Source: Kocuria flava
GTDB lineage: Bacteria > Actinomycetota > Actinomycetes > Actinomycetales > Micrococcaceae
Length of the DNA stretch: 64,000 nucleotides
Direction: 5' to 3'
Assembly: GCF_001482365.1 (NCBI RefSeq)
Contig: NZ_CP013254.1
Location: forward strand, 2,666,001 to 2,730,000
In this document: piece by piece, positions 26,457-36,396 of the stretch
How positions within the stretch are numbered: the stretch's first letter is position 1
How the letters are laid out: the number at the start of each line of letters is the position of its first letter
Program-made: the position numbers and the translations under genes
The notes under the pieces: generated by a model
Told to the model about the DNA's origin: nothing
Database searches by the model: none
Seen by the model: the letters and a program-made list of their open reading frames with translations, nothing else

Positions 26457-27128
26457 ATGTCCAGCTGCTGCGGGCCCGCGGGCTACGAGCGCGTCTTCGG
26501 CCCCCGGTTCGCCCACCACCTGGCGCGCCGCTACCGCCGCCGCGGCCTCGACCGCACGGCCCGCAAGGTCGCAGGCCTGCTCACCGCGCAGGGGATCACC
26601 GGCGCCACCGTCCTGGAGATCGGCGGCGGCGTCGGCGACCTGCAGCTCGAGCTGCTGCGCCGCGGGGTGGAGCGCACCACGAACCTCGAACTGGTGGACT
26701 CCTACGAGGCCGACGCCGCCGCGCTGGCCGCCGCGGCCGGGCTCGGCGACCGGGTCGTGCGCCGCCGCACGGACCTCGCCGTGGATCCGGGGGCCGTCGG
26801 CGTCCACGACGTCGTGGTGCTGAACCGGGTGGTGTGCTGCTACCCCGACCACGAGCGGCTCCTGACCGCTGCGGCCGGCCGGACCGGGCGCCTGCTGGTC
26901 TTCAGCCACCCGCCCGGCGGAGCGCTGGGGCGGGCGGCGGCCGGGGCCCTCAACCTGGTCTACCGCGCGGCGGGCTCCCCGTTCCGCAACTACGCCCACT
27001 CCCCCGCGGCCATGCTCGCCGTGCTCGACCGGTGCGGTCTGGAGCCCGTGGTCTCGCTCCGCGCCCCGGTCTGGCGCGTGGTGCTCCTGGCCCGCACCGG
27101 ACCCGGGCGGGAGCACGCCGGCGCGTGA
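26457..27128 (+). CDS. Class I SAM-dependent methyltransferase
   Basis: Probable small-molecule methyltransferase, 223 residues, substrate unknown. The SAM-binding region reads TVLEIGGGVGDLQLELL (motif I) with an acidic residue at the end of the next strand (LELVDSYEAD), then VVVLNRVVCCYPD and LLVFSHPPGG in place of motifs II/III. The N-terminus has MSSCCGPAGYERVFG with a Cys-Cys pair. It resembles the magnesium-protoporphyrin/ubiquinone-type methyltransferases loosely. The ATG at 26457 is supported by the -10 box 7 nt upstream; the open frame continues left through the repeat array but that part is not coding. It stands alone between repeats. Confidence 0.82.
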   Translation: MSSCCGPAGYERVFGPRFAHHLARRYRRRGLDRTARKVAGLLTAQGITGATVLEIGGGVGDLQLELLRRGVERTTNLELVDSYEADAAALAAAAGLGDRVVRRRTDLAVDPGAVGVHDVVVLNRVVCCYPDHERLLTAAAGRTGRLLVFSHPPGGALGRAAAGALNLVYRAAGSPFRNYAHSPAAMLAVLDRCGLEPVVSLRAPVWRVVLLARTGPGREHAGA

Positions 27129-27135
27129 GCCCCTC

Positions 27136-27189
27136 GGCAGGCAGGAGCACCCCGGCAGGCAGGAGCACCCCGGCAGGCAGGAGCACCCC
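27136..27189 (+). repeat. Three perfect 18-bp tandem repeats after the methyltransferase
   Basis: The unit GGCAGGCAGGAGCACCCC occurs at 27136, 27154 and 27172, with degenerate traces to about 27220. 18 bp is a multiple of 3, but the array begins 7 bp past the stop codon. The rest of the 237-bp gap to the next gene shows no feature. Confidence 0.85.
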
Positions 27190-27365
27190 GGCCACCCCGC
27201 CGGCAGGAGCACGCCGGAGCGTGCGCCCCGCCCTGGTCCGGACGGCGCCGTCGGATCAGCGGCGCCGCGGCACGGGCGAGTGAGGGCGGAGCGCCTGCGG
27301 CACGACGGCAGGGGCGAGCCGGGGTGGACCGCCGACGGGGCGCACCGCCGGGAGGGCGGCGGGGC

Positions 27366-28253
27366 TCAGCGCTGGCAGGTGGGGCACCAGTAGAGAGTGC
27401 GCGCCTCGAGCGGCGCCGCCGCCACCGGTGTCCCGCAGCGCCGGCACGGGAGCCCGGTGCGCCCGTAGACGTAGTGGGCGTGGTCGGGCCAGGCCCGCTC
27501 CTCGGGGATCCCCGGACGGTCGACGGGGTCGGTGGTCACGATCCGGCCCAGCCGCACGCCGGTGCGCATCAGCGCGACGTTCTCCGCCCACAGCTCCTCC
27601 GCCGTCGCGCGGTCGAGCGAGCGACCCGGGGCGGCCGGGTCCACGCCGCGGCGGAAGAGCGACTCGGCGCGGAAGATGTTGCCGATCCCGGCCACGACCG
27701 CCTGGTCCATCAGCAGCGCCCCGACCGGCCGGCGGCTGCGGGCGAGCGCCGCCAGGAACGGCTCCGGGTCCGCCGCCGGGTCCAGCGGGTCGGGGCCCAG
27801 CCGGGCCCGGGCCGCGTCGGCCTCGGCGCGGGTCTCGAGCACGCACAGGGAGGGCCCGCGCAGGTCGGCCCACCCCTCCTCGCCGACCAGCCGCACCCGC
27901 ACCGCCCCGACCGGCGGGGGCACCGAGAGCGGGCCGTCGGCGGGAGTGTCGTCGTCGTCCTCCCGCTCCCCGATCCGGCGCGGGGCGCCGATGGAGGAGG
28001 CCCCGCGGAAGCGCTCCGTGCCGCCGAAGCTCCACGCCCCGTACAGGCCCAGGTGCGAGCGCAGCACCCGGTCCCCGGCGAAGTCGAGGAACAGCTGCTT
28101 GCCGTGCGCGCGGGCGTCCTCGAGCACGGCGCCGTCCAGCGCCGCCGCCCCGGCCGCGAAGCGGCCCTGGGGGGAGCTGACGGCCAGGGCCTGGCCGGCG
28201 AAGCAGTCGGCGAACTGGCGGGCGAGGCGGTGGACCGAGTGGCCCTCGGGCAC
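27366..28253 (-). CDS. nei: Fpg/Nei family DNA glycosylase (endonuclease VIII-like)
   Basis: Base-excision repair enzyme removing oxidised bases and nicking the strand. The 295-residue protein begins MPEGHSVHRLA, so after Met removal Pro1 and Glu2 are the catalytic residues; MPEGH is the Nei rather than the Fpg (MPELPE) form. A helix-two-turn-helix region (AGIGNIFRAESLFRRGVDP) and a C-terminal zinc finger, CRRC then CPTC, are intact. The GTG start at 28253 abuts the rpiB stop directly. An insert of about 20 residues with EDDDDTPAD lies in the N-terminal domain. Confidence 0.93.
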   Translation of the reverse strand: MPEGHSVHRLARQFADCFAGQALAVSSPQGRFAAGAAALDGAVLEDARAHGKQLFLDFAGDRVLRSHLGLYGAWSFGGTERFRGASSIGAPRRIGEREDDDDTPADGPLSVPPPVGAVRVRLVGEEGWADLRGPSLCVLETRAEADAARARLGPDPLDPAADPEPFLAALARSRRPVGALLMDQAVVAGIGNIFRAESLFRRGVDPAAPGRSLDRATAEELWAENVALMRTGVRLGRIVTTDPVDRPGIPEERAWPDHAHYVYGRTGLPCRRCGTPVAAAPLEARTLYWCPTCQR

Positions 28254-28772
28254 TCAGGCGCCCCGGGCGGGGAACGTGCGCGGGGCGAGGTCCTCGAGCC
28301 GGCCCGCGACCGTGCCGGTCGTCTCGTACTCGGCGATCTGGCCGATCCGGCGCACGTGGCGCTCGTCGCCGGAGAAGGGCTCGTCGAGGAACGCGGTGAC
28401 GATGGCCAGCGCCTCCTCCTGCGAGTGCTGGCGCCCGCCGACGGCCACGACCTGGGCGTCGTTGTGCTGGCGGGCCAGGCGGGCGGTGTCCAGGTTCCAG
28501 GCGAGGGCGGCGCGGATGCCCGCCACCTTGTTCGCGGCGATCTGCTCGCCGTTGCCCGACCCGCCCAGCACGATGCCGAGGGCGTCCAGGCCCTGCTCGC
28601 GGTCGGCCCGTACCGCGAGCGCCGCGGCGATGCAGAACGCCGGGTAGTCGTCGAGGGCGTCGTACTCGGCCGGGCCGTGGTCGACGAGCTCGTGGCCGGC
28701 GGCGGTGAGCTGCTCGACGAGGTAGCGGGAGAGGTCGAGGCCGGCGTGGTCGGTGGCGATGTGGACGCGCAT
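28254..28772 (-). CDS. rpiB: Ribose-5-phosphate isomerase B
   Basis: Interconverts ribose-5-P and ribulose-5-P in the pentose phosphate pathway. The 172 residues show HIATDHAGLDLSRYL, DHGPAEYDALDDYP, GIVLGGSGNGEQIAANKV and the anion-binding tail region DEPFSGDERHVRRIGQI. The GGSGNGE loop (Gly-Ser-Gly-Asn-Gly-Glu) lacks the active-site Cys of E. coli RpiB, as in the mycobacterial-type enzyme that uses Glu. AGGAGCACC precedes ATG at 28772. It is followed without a gap by nei. Confidence 0.96.
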   Translation of the reverse strand: MRVHIATDHAGLDLSRYLVEQLTAAGHELVDHGPAEYDALDDYPAFCIAAALAVRADREQGLDALGIVLGGSGNGEQIAANKVAGIRAALAWNLDTARLARQHNDAQVVAVGGRQHSQEEALAIVTAFLDEPFSGDERHVRRIGQIAEYETTGTVAGRLEDLAPRTFPARGA

Positions 28773-28801
28773 GGGCGGGTGCTCCTGGGCTCACGGGGAC
28801 G

Positions 28802-28831
28802 GGGAGGGGCCCGCCGCGGCGGGCCCCTCCC
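28802..28831. repeat. Perfect 30-bp palindrome at the rpiB transcription start
   Basis: The 15-bp arm GGGAGGGGCCCGCCG is followed at once by its exact complement. On the minus strand a TACCCT box (28832-28837) abuts it, so the predicted rpiB start site near 28825 lies inside the palindrome. It could be an operator or a 5' mRNA hairpin. Confidence 0.7.
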
Positions 28832-28894
28832 AGGGTAGTCGGCGCGGGGAGCGCCCGGAGGGCCCGTGGGCTCCCTGGCCGGGACGGGGACGGC

Positions 28895-28903
28895 TGTCAT
28901 AAT
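28895..28903 (+). promoter_or_regulatory. Extended -10 promoter element upstream of pepN
   Basis: TGTCATAAT at 28895-28903 is an extended -10 (TGn plus CATAAT), unusually AT-rich for this genome. Start site near 28910 gives a leader of about 59 nt that includes the pepN ribosome site GAGAGGA. Confidence 0.5.
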
Positions 28904-28968
28904 GGGGGAATTCCCGCGGCCGGGAGGCCGCGGTCGTCCCCCTGACCCCGACGAGAGGACGGCACGCC

Positions 28969-31539
28969 GTGCCCGGAACCAACCTGACCCGCGAGGAGGC
29001 CGCCGAGCGCGCCTCGACCGTGGCGGTGGACGCCTACGAGGTGGTCCTCGACCTCACGCGCGGGGAGCGGATCTTCCGGTCGACGACGACGGTGCGGTTC
29101 CGGGCGACCCCCGGCGCCTCGACCTTCGTGGACGCGATCACCGACGCGGTGCACTCCGTGGTGCTCAACGGCCGGGCGCTGGACCCGGGCGAGGTCGCCG
29201 ACGGCGCGCGGATCCGGCTCGGGGAGCTCGCGGAGCACAACGAGCTGACGGTGGACGCGGACTTCCGGTACATGACCACCGGCGAGGGCCTGCACCGGTT
29301 CGTGGACCCCGTGGACCAGGAGGTCTACCTCTACTCCCAGTTCGAGGTCGCCGACACGCGTCGGGTCTTCGCCGTGTTCGAGCAGCCCGACCTCAAGGCC
29401 CGCTTCGCCTTCACGGTCACCGCCCCGGCCCACTGGACGGTGGTCTCCACGCAGCCCACCCCCGAGCCGGAGGCCGCCGGGGAGGGCGCGGCCACGTGGC
29501 GCTTCGCCCCCACTCCCGTGGTGCCCTGCTACGTCACCTCCCTGATCGCCGGGCCCTACGCCTCCGTGCACGACGAGCTCACCAGCGCCGACGGCCGGCG
29601 CATCCCGCTGGGGCTCTACGCGCGGCGGTCCCTGATGGACCACGTCGAGGCCGAGGAGATGTTCGCGATCACCAGGGCGGGCTTCGCGTTCTTCGAGGCG
29701 CAGTTCGGCCGGGCCTACCCGTTCGAGAAGTACGACCAGCTGTTCGTGCCGCAGTTCAACGCCGGGGCGATGGAGAACGCCGGGGCCGTGACCTTCGTGG
29801 AGCTCTACGTCTTCCGGTCCAGGCCCACGCAGGCGCGCGTGGAGCGGCGGGCCGTGACGATCCTGCACGAGCTGGCGCACATGTGGTTCGGGGACTTCGT
29901 GACGATGCGCTGGTGGAACGACCTGTGGCTCAACGAGTCCTTCGCGGAGTACATGTCCACGCTCGCCGCCGCCGAGGCGACCCGGTTCACCGCGGCCTGG
30001 ACGACCTTCGCCGCCGGGGAGAAGTCCTGGGGCTACGAGCAGGACCAGCTGCCCACGACCCACCCCGTGGTCGCCCCGATCCGTGACCTCGAGGACGTGC
30101 TCGTCAACTTCGACGGCATCACCTACGCCAAGGGCGCCTCGGTGCTCAAGCAGCTCGTCGCCTGGGTCGGCCAGGAGCAGTTCATGGCCGGGCTCGCCGA
30201 GTACTTCCGGGCCCACGCCTGGGGCAGCACGGAGCTGTCCGACCTGCTGGCCCAGCTGGAGCGGGCCAGCGGGCGCGACCTCGACGACTGGTCGGCGAAG
30301 TGGCTGGGCACCGCCGGGGTCAACACGCTCGTGCCGGTCGTGGCCGAGGACGACGACTGCGTGATCCGCTCCTTCCGGATCGAGCAGACCGCCCCGGAGG
30401 AGCACCCCGTGCTGCGCCCGCACCGGCTGGCGATCGGCTTCTACGACCACCTCGACGGCCGGCTGGTGCGCACCCACCGGCTCGAGCTCGATGTCGACGG
30501 GCCCGTCACCGAGGTGCCCGAGCTCGTCGGGCGGGAGCGCCCCGACCTCGTGCTGCTCAACGACGACGACCTCGCCTACGCCAGGATCCGCCTGGACGAG
30601 CCCTCGCTCGACACCGCCCTGACCCACCTGGGCACCTTCGAGGACTCGCTGCCGCGCGCCCTCGTGTGGGGCTCGGTGTGGGACGGCGTGGACGACGGCG
30701 AGACCGCCGCCCGCCGCTACGTGGAGCTGGTGCTCGGCAACATCGCCCGGGAGACCGAGTCCACGACCCTGCAGGTCCAGCTGCGCCGGCTCGAGACGGT
30801 GCTGGAGGGCTACGTGGCCGCTCCCGCCCGCGAGGCCGTCCAGCGGGAGGCCGCCGAGCGGCTGCAGGAGCTGACGGAGTCGGCGGAGGCTGGGTCCGAC
30901 CACCAGCTGCAGTTCCTGCGGGCCTTCGCCCGGCAGGCCCGCACCCCCGCCCAGCTCGACGTGCTCGAGGAGCTGCTGGCGGGCCGGCGCGAGCTGCCCG
31001 GCCTGCCCCTGGACACCGACCTGCGCTGGGCCGTGCTGACCGGCCTGTGCGCCGGCGGCCGCCGGGGCGAGGCCGACGTGGACGCGATGCTGGCCGAGGA
31101 CAACACCGAGAACGGGGCGATCGCCGCCGCCCGCGCCCGCGCGGCGGTGCCCACCGCGGAGGCCAAGGCCCGCGCCTGGCAGCGGATCATGGTCGACGGC
31201 GACCTGCCCAACTCGCTGCAGGAGGCGGCGATCGACGGCTTCCGCACCGCGGCCGACCCGGCGCTGCTCGAGCCCTACGTGGGCCCCTACTTCGCGGCCG
31301 TCCCCCAGATCTGGCGCACCCGCACCCACGAGCTCGCCCAGCAGATCGCCGGCGGGATGTTCCCGAACCTGCCCGAGCCCTCCGTGCTCGTGGCCGCGGA
31401 CGCGTTCCTCGCCGAGCTGCCCGAGGACCTGCACGGGCTGCGCCGGATCGTGCTCGAGCAGCGCGACGCGGTGCACCGCGCCGTGCGCGCCCAGCAGGTC
31501 GACGCCCGGGCCGGGGCGGCCGCGCAGGTGCAGGCGTGA
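28969..31539 (+). CDS. pepN: Aminopeptidase N (M1 zinc metallopeptidase)
   Basis: Removes N-terminal residues from peptides in the cytoplasm. The 856-residue protein has the substrate-binding GAMEN at 266-270 and the zinc site HELAH at 300-304 with the third ligand Glu323 in LNESFAEY; the ERAP1-like C-terminal helical domain follows. GTG at 28969 is supported by GAGAGGA upstream and an extended -10 promoter. Its TGA overlaps the GTG start of the globin gene by 3 bp, indicating co-translation. No signal peptide. Confidence 0.97.
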   Translation: MPGTNLTREEAAERASTVAVDAYEVVLDLTRGERIFRSTTTVRFRATPGASTFVDAITDAVHSVVLNGRALDPGEVADGARIRLGELAEHNELTVDADFRYMTTGEGLHRFVDPVDQEVYLYSQFEVADTRRVFAVFEQPDLKARFAFTVTAPAHWTVVSTQPTPEPEAAGEGAATWRFAPTPVVPCYVTSLIAGPYASVHDELTSADGRRIPLGLYARRSLMDHVEAEEMFAITRAGFAFFEAQFGRAYPFEKYDQLFVPQFNAGAMENAGAVTFVELYVFRSRPTQARVERRAVTILHELAHMWFGDFVTMRWWNDLWLNESFAEYMSTLAAAEATRFTAAWTTFAAGEKSWGYEQDQLPTTHPVVAPIRDLEDVLVNFDGITYAKGASVLKQLVAWVGQEQFMAGLAEYFRAHAWGSTELSDLLAQLERASGRDLDDWSAKWLGTAGVNTLVPVVAEDDDCVIRSFRIEQTAPEEHPVLRPHRLAIGFYDHLDGRLVRTHRLELDVDGPVTEVPELVGRERPDLVLLNDDDLAYARIRLDEPSLDTALTHLGTFEDSLPRALVWGSVWDGVDDGETAARRYVELVLGNIARETESTTLQVQLRRLETVLEGYVAAPAREAVQREAAERLQELTESAEAGSDHQLQFLRAFARQARTPAQLDVLEELLAGRRELPGLPLDTDLRWAVLTGLCAGGRRGEADVDAMLAEDNTENGAIAAARARAAVPTAEAKARAWQRIMVDGDLPNSLQEAAIDGFRTAADPALLEPYVGPYFAAVPQIWRTRTHELAQQIAGGMFPNLPEPSVLVAADAFLAELPEDLHGLRRIVLEQRDAVHRAVRAQQVDARAGAAAQVQA

Positions 31540-32087
31540 GCGCCGCGCAGGACCGGGGTCCGGCGGAGCGCCCCGCGGACGGGCCGGCGACGAATCCCGA
31601 GGCGGCCGCTCCGGCCGGGGCCCGCTCCTTCGCGGTGGGCGTGCCGCTCTCGCAGGTGCGCCGCCCGGTGCCGCAGGTCGGCGACGGCCGGGAGCAGGCC
31701 GAGGCGGGTGCGGCGTCGTCGTTCTACGACCAGGTCGGCGGGCACGAGACGTTCGCGAAGCTCGTCCACGAGTTCTACGCGCGGGTCGCGGCCGACGAGC
31801 GCTTCCGGGCGCTGTACCCGGAGGAGGACCTGGGCCCCGCCGAGGAGCGGCTGCGGATGTTCCTCGAGCAGTACTGGGGCGGGCCGACCACCTACTCCGA
31901 GCAGCGCGGCCACCCCCGGCTGCGGATGCGGCACATGCCCTTCCCCGTGGACACGTGGGCCCGGGACACGTGGCTGGCGCACATGCGGGCGGCCCTGGAC
32001 ACCCTCGAGCTCTCCCCGCTGCACGACGGGATCCTGTGGGACTACCTCGACCGGGCGGCCCACGCGATGATCAACCGGCCCGGCTGA
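31536..32087 (+). CDS. glbO: Truncated haemoglobin, group II (GlbO-type)
   Basis: Haem protein that binds O2 and handles reactive nitrogen or oxygen species. The 183-residue product has a GlbO domain from about residue 65: FYDQVGGHETFAKLVHEFY, then AEERLRMFLEQYWGGPTTYSEQ and GHPRLRMRHMPF, where the His is the expected proximal ligand. The first ~64 residues are a Pro/Ala-rich extension not found in the ~130-residue mycobacterial GlbO. The GTG at 31536 lies inside the pepN stop (GTGA). An internal start close to the domain is possible but no ribosome site was seen there. Confidence 0.93.
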   Translation: MSAAQDRGPAERPADGPATNPEAAAPAGARSFAVGVPLSQVRRPVPQVGDGREQAEAGAASSFYDQVGGHETFAKLVHEFYARVAADERFRALYPEEDLGPAEERLRMFLEQYWGGPTTYSEQRGHPRLRMRHMPFPVDTWARDTWLAHMRAALDTLELSPLHDGILWDYLDRAAHAMINRPG

Positions 32088-32126
32088 GCGGGCCGCGCCC
32101 GGCCGCGGCTCGGTGCGGTCCGCTCA
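32085..32126. terminator. Compact bidirectional terminator made from both stop codons
   Basis: Arms TGAGCGGGCCGC and GCGGTCCGCTCA pair over 12 bp (one G.T). The first three bases are the glbO stop and the last three are the stop of the facing gene on the minus strand. Confidence 0.65.
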
Positions 32127-32801
32127 GCGGCGGGCGAGCACGTGCCCGCCGGGGGCGCTCAGGCGCACCCAGCGCCCGTGCTCGGCGACCGCGACCGGCG
32201 CGCCCGGGGGCACGAAGCCCAGCGACCAAGCGGCGAAGGCCGCGCCCTCGGGCACGGGCCCGCCCGTGAGGGCCGCCTCCAGCGGCGCGGCCCAGGAGGC
32301 GGGGCGGCCCCAGACCCGGGCGCGCACGGCGTCGACGACGGCGCCCCCGGCGTCCTGCGGGACGGCCCGGGCGACCTCGGCGACGCCCTCCCGGGCGGCG
32401 GCGCGCACGGCGTCGCCGGGCAGCCGGCCGACGGGGGTCCAGCCCCCGAGCGGCGGGGCGATCCCGGCCCAGGAGACGCCGGCGTCCACGGGCGGCAGCC
32501 CGACCTCGGTCGTGCCCGCCTCCTGGCGGGGGAGCCGGTCGAGGACCCCGCCCAGGGGCACCGTCACGTCGAGCTCGAGCTCCTCGGCCAGGGCCACAGC
32601 CCGCAGGCCGAGCACCGTGGGGGTGCGGTCCAGCAGCCCGCGGGGCTCGAGCACGCACACGGTCGCGCCCAGCGCCCGGCCCCGGGCCTGGAAGCGGACG
32701 GCCCCCTGCGGGTCGACGCCGCGGGCGCGGGTGAGGAAGGTGCGCAGGTCGGCGACGTCGCGCGGGTCGGTCAGCGGCAGCGAGCGCCCCACGGGCCTCA
32801 C
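32124..32801 (-). CDS. Conserved hypothetical protein
   Basis: Unrecognised 225-residue protein. It contains LRTFLTRARGVDPQGAVRFQARGRALGATV near the N-terminus and an Ala/Gly/Val-rich body with WGRPASWAAPLEAAL; it has no signal peptide, no clear membrane segment and no motif I can assign. Its GTG at 32801 overlaps the stop of the thioesterase gene (GTGA), so the two are probably one operon and perhaps one function. The same pairing occurs in related Micrococcaceae as far as I recall. The codon use matches its neighbours, which supports it being real. Confidence 0.78.
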   Translation of the reverse strand: MRPVGRSLPLTDPRDVADLRTFLTRARGVDPQGAVRFQARGRALGATVCVLEPRGLLDRTPTVLGLRAVALAEELELDVTVPLGGVLDRLPRQEAGTTEVGLPPVDAGVSWAGIAPPLGGWTPVGRLPGDAVRAAAREGVAEVARAVPQDAGGAVVDAVRARVWGRPASWAAPLEAALTGGPVPEGAAFAAWSLGFVPPGAPVAVAEHGRWVRLSAPGGHVLARR

Positions 32802-33364
32802 TCCCCCGCCGGGGCGGGCCGGCGGGCGAAGCGGGTGGGCTCGTCGGCCCACCGCGCGAGGGCCGCGCGCTGGGCGGCGTCCAGGCGCGAGGGCCGCCCC
32901 GAGGACCGCTCGATCTGCACGACGACGGTCTGGGCCACGGCGTAGACCCGCGAGCCGTCCTCCTCCTGCACGGCGTAGTCGAGCACGAAGCTCGACCCGC
33001 CGACCGCGGAGACCCACACCCGCACGAACACCGGCTCGGCCCGCCACAGCAGCTGCTCGGTGTACTCGGCCTCCTGGCGGCCGATCACGGTCAGCCGCTC
33101 CCCCACCAGGTCGCGGAAGGACAGCTGCCCCGTCCCGTCGGCGGCCGGCTCGTCCGGCGCGGGTCCGTCCTGCGCGGTGCCGGGTCCGTCCTGCGCGGTA
33201 CCGGATCCGGCGGCCGCGGCAGGACCGGCGTCTGACGGCAGGGGCAGGCGCATGAGCCGCACGCGGGCGTCCTCGAGGTACTGGAGCATGGTGACGTTGT
33301 TGACGTGGCCGTAGCTGTCGATGTCGCCGAAGCGCATCTGGACGGGGATCAGCAGGGAGGGCAT
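32798..33364 (-). CDS. Hotdog-fold acyl-CoA thioesterase (4HBT family)
   Basis: Probably hydrolyses acyl-CoA thioesters. The 188-residue protein starts with MRFGDIDSYGHVNNVTMLQYLEDAR, the 4-hydroxybenzoyl-CoA/YbgC-type motif with the catalytic Asp in the GDxDxxGHVNN segment. Between the first helix and the rest of the sheet is a ~35-residue Ala/Gly/Pro/Asp insert with a doubled GTAQDGP unit, encoded by a short DNA repeat near 33165-33208. It overlaps the following unknown gene and is divergent from the second thioesterase, tesB, 167 bp away. Confidence 0.9.
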   Translation of the reverse strand: MPSLLIPVQMRFGDIDSYGHVNNVTMLQYLEDARVRLMRLPLPSDAGPAAAAGSGTAQDGPGTAQDGPAPDEPAADGTGQLSFRDLVGERLTVIGRQEAEYTEQLLWRAEPVFVRVWVSAVGGSSFVLDYAVQEEDGSRVYAVAQTVVVQIERSSGRPSRLDAAQRAALARWADEPTRFARRPAPAGE

Positions 33365-33518
33365 GGTCCCATCCCATCACATCCGGTCCGGCCGTCCCGT
33401 GCCGCAGGGCCGCCCGTCCCGCATGCCGCGGGCCCCGCCGCAGCCGGCCCGGGACGCCCCGCGGCCCGGGACGCCCCGCGGCGCGGGGCGTCCGACCGGG
33501 CGGGCGGGGGCGCTGGAC

Positions 33519-33524
33519 TAGGGT
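33519..33524 (+). promoter_or_regulatory. -10 box of leaderless tesB
   Basis: TAGGGT, last T 8 nt before the ATG at 33532; no ribosome site upstream. Confidence 0.5.
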
Positions 33525-33531
33525 TGACGCC

Positions 33532-34422
33532 ATGACCTACAGCGCGATCGACGACCCGACGCAGGCCCTGGTGGAGATGCTCGACCTGGCGGACGGGGGC
33601 GGTGCCCGCACCCTGGAGGACATCTTCGTGGGCCACACGGTGATGAGTCCCCGCTCCCGCGTCTACGGTGGGCAGGTGCTGGCCCAGGCGACCACCGCGG
33701 CGATGCGCACGGTCGACGAGGAGCGCGTCGTGCACTCCCTGCACGCCTACTTCCTGCGCCCCGGGGACGTGTCCGAGCCGATCACCTTCGGCGTGGAGCG
33801 CATCCGCGACGGCCGCTCCTTCTCGGCCCGGCGCGTGCACGCCTACCAGCGCGGCAGGGCGATCCTCTCGGCGATCGCCTCCTTCCAGGTCCCCGCCGCG
33901 GGGCTGGAGCACCAGGACGAGGCCCCGCGCGGGATGCCCGACCCCGAGTCGCTGCCCAGCGCCCGGGAGCTGCTGGGCCACATCGACGCCCCCGAGGCCC
34001 GTGCCGTGGCCTACGAGCGGCCCTTCGACATCCGCTACATCACCGAGCCGATCTACTTCCGCCCCGACCGGAGCGGGGAGCCCTACAACGCGGTGTGGAT
34101 CAAGACGCTCAAGCCGCTGCCCGACGACCCGGACGTGCACCGGGCGGCCCTCGCCTACGCCAGCGACTACACCCTGCTGGAGCCGGTGCTGCGCCTGCAC
34201 GGGAAGACGTGGGTGGAGCCGGGGATGAACATCGCCTCCCTCGACCACGCCATGTGGTGGCACCGCCAGGCCCGGGCCGACGAGTGGGTGCTCTACGTCC
34301 AGTCCTCCCCGAACGCCTCCTCGGCCCGCGGCCTCGGCGTGGGGCGGATGTTCACCCGCGACGGCGTGCTCATCGCCACGACCGCCCAGGAGGGCATGCT
34401 GCGGTTCCCCGAGTTCTCCTGA
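33532..34422 (+). CDS. tesB: Acyl-CoA thioesterase II
   Basis: Hydrolyses medium- and long-chain acyl-CoA. The 296 residues contain the two hotdog domains of TesB: RVYGGQVLAQATTAAMRTV and LHAYFLRPGD in the first, then YASDYTLLEPVLRLHG and SLDHAMWWHR in the second, with Asp, Thr/Ser and Gln in the expected catalytic areas (HAMWWHR, SNASSARGLGVGRMF). Normal family length. It lies back to back with the hotdog thioesterase gene, so this locus carries two different thioesterases. Confidence 0.95.
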   Translation: MTYSAIDDPTQALVEMLDLADGGGARTLEDIFVGHTVMSPRSRVYGGQVLAQATTAAMRTVDEERVVHSLHAYFLRPGDVSEPITFGVERIRDGRSFSARRVHAYQRGRAILSAIASFQVPAAGLEHQDEAPRGMPDPESLPSARELLGHIDAPEARAVAYERPFDIRYITEPIYFRPDRSGEPYNAVWIKTLKPLPDDPDVHRAALAYASDYTLLEPVLRLHGKTWVEPGMNIASLDHAMWWHRQARADEWVLYVQSSPNASSARGLGVGRMFTRDGVLIATTAQEGMLRFPEFS

Positions 34423-34500
34423 GGCGGGACCCGGTCCCGCCGTCCGGCGGGGACCGCGCCGGCCGCGGCCCGCCCGCCGGCGCCTGAGCACGTCCGGATC

Positions 34501-34581
34501 CGCGCACGACGACGTCCATGCTCGCCGGGTTCCGAGCGCGCCCTGATTCGCGCACGACGACGTCCGCGCACGACGGCGTCC
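34501..34581 (+). repeat. Three copies of a 17-bp direct repeat
   Basis: CGCGCACGACGACGTCC at 34501-34517 and 34549-34565, and a one-base variant at 34565-34581, between tesB and ettA. Irregular spacing; function unknown. Confidence 0.7.
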
Positions 34582-34591
34582 GCACACGACC

Positions 34592-34627
34592 GAGGGCCGG
34601 TCCGCGCACGCGCGCGGACCGGCCCTC
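34592..34627. terminator. Bidirectional terminator between tesB and ettA
   Basis: Inverted repeat with arms GAGGGCCGGTCCGCGC and complement around a short loop, between two convergent genes. Confidence 0.75.
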
Positions 34628-34706
34628 CGGTGCCGCGGTGGCCGCGGACCCGCCGCGGCCACCGCACCCGGTGCGGCCGCCGGGGCGGACGGCACCGGGC
34701 GGCGGG

Positions 34707-36389
<1,683 letters not shown>

Positions 36390-36396
36390 GCCCTCC

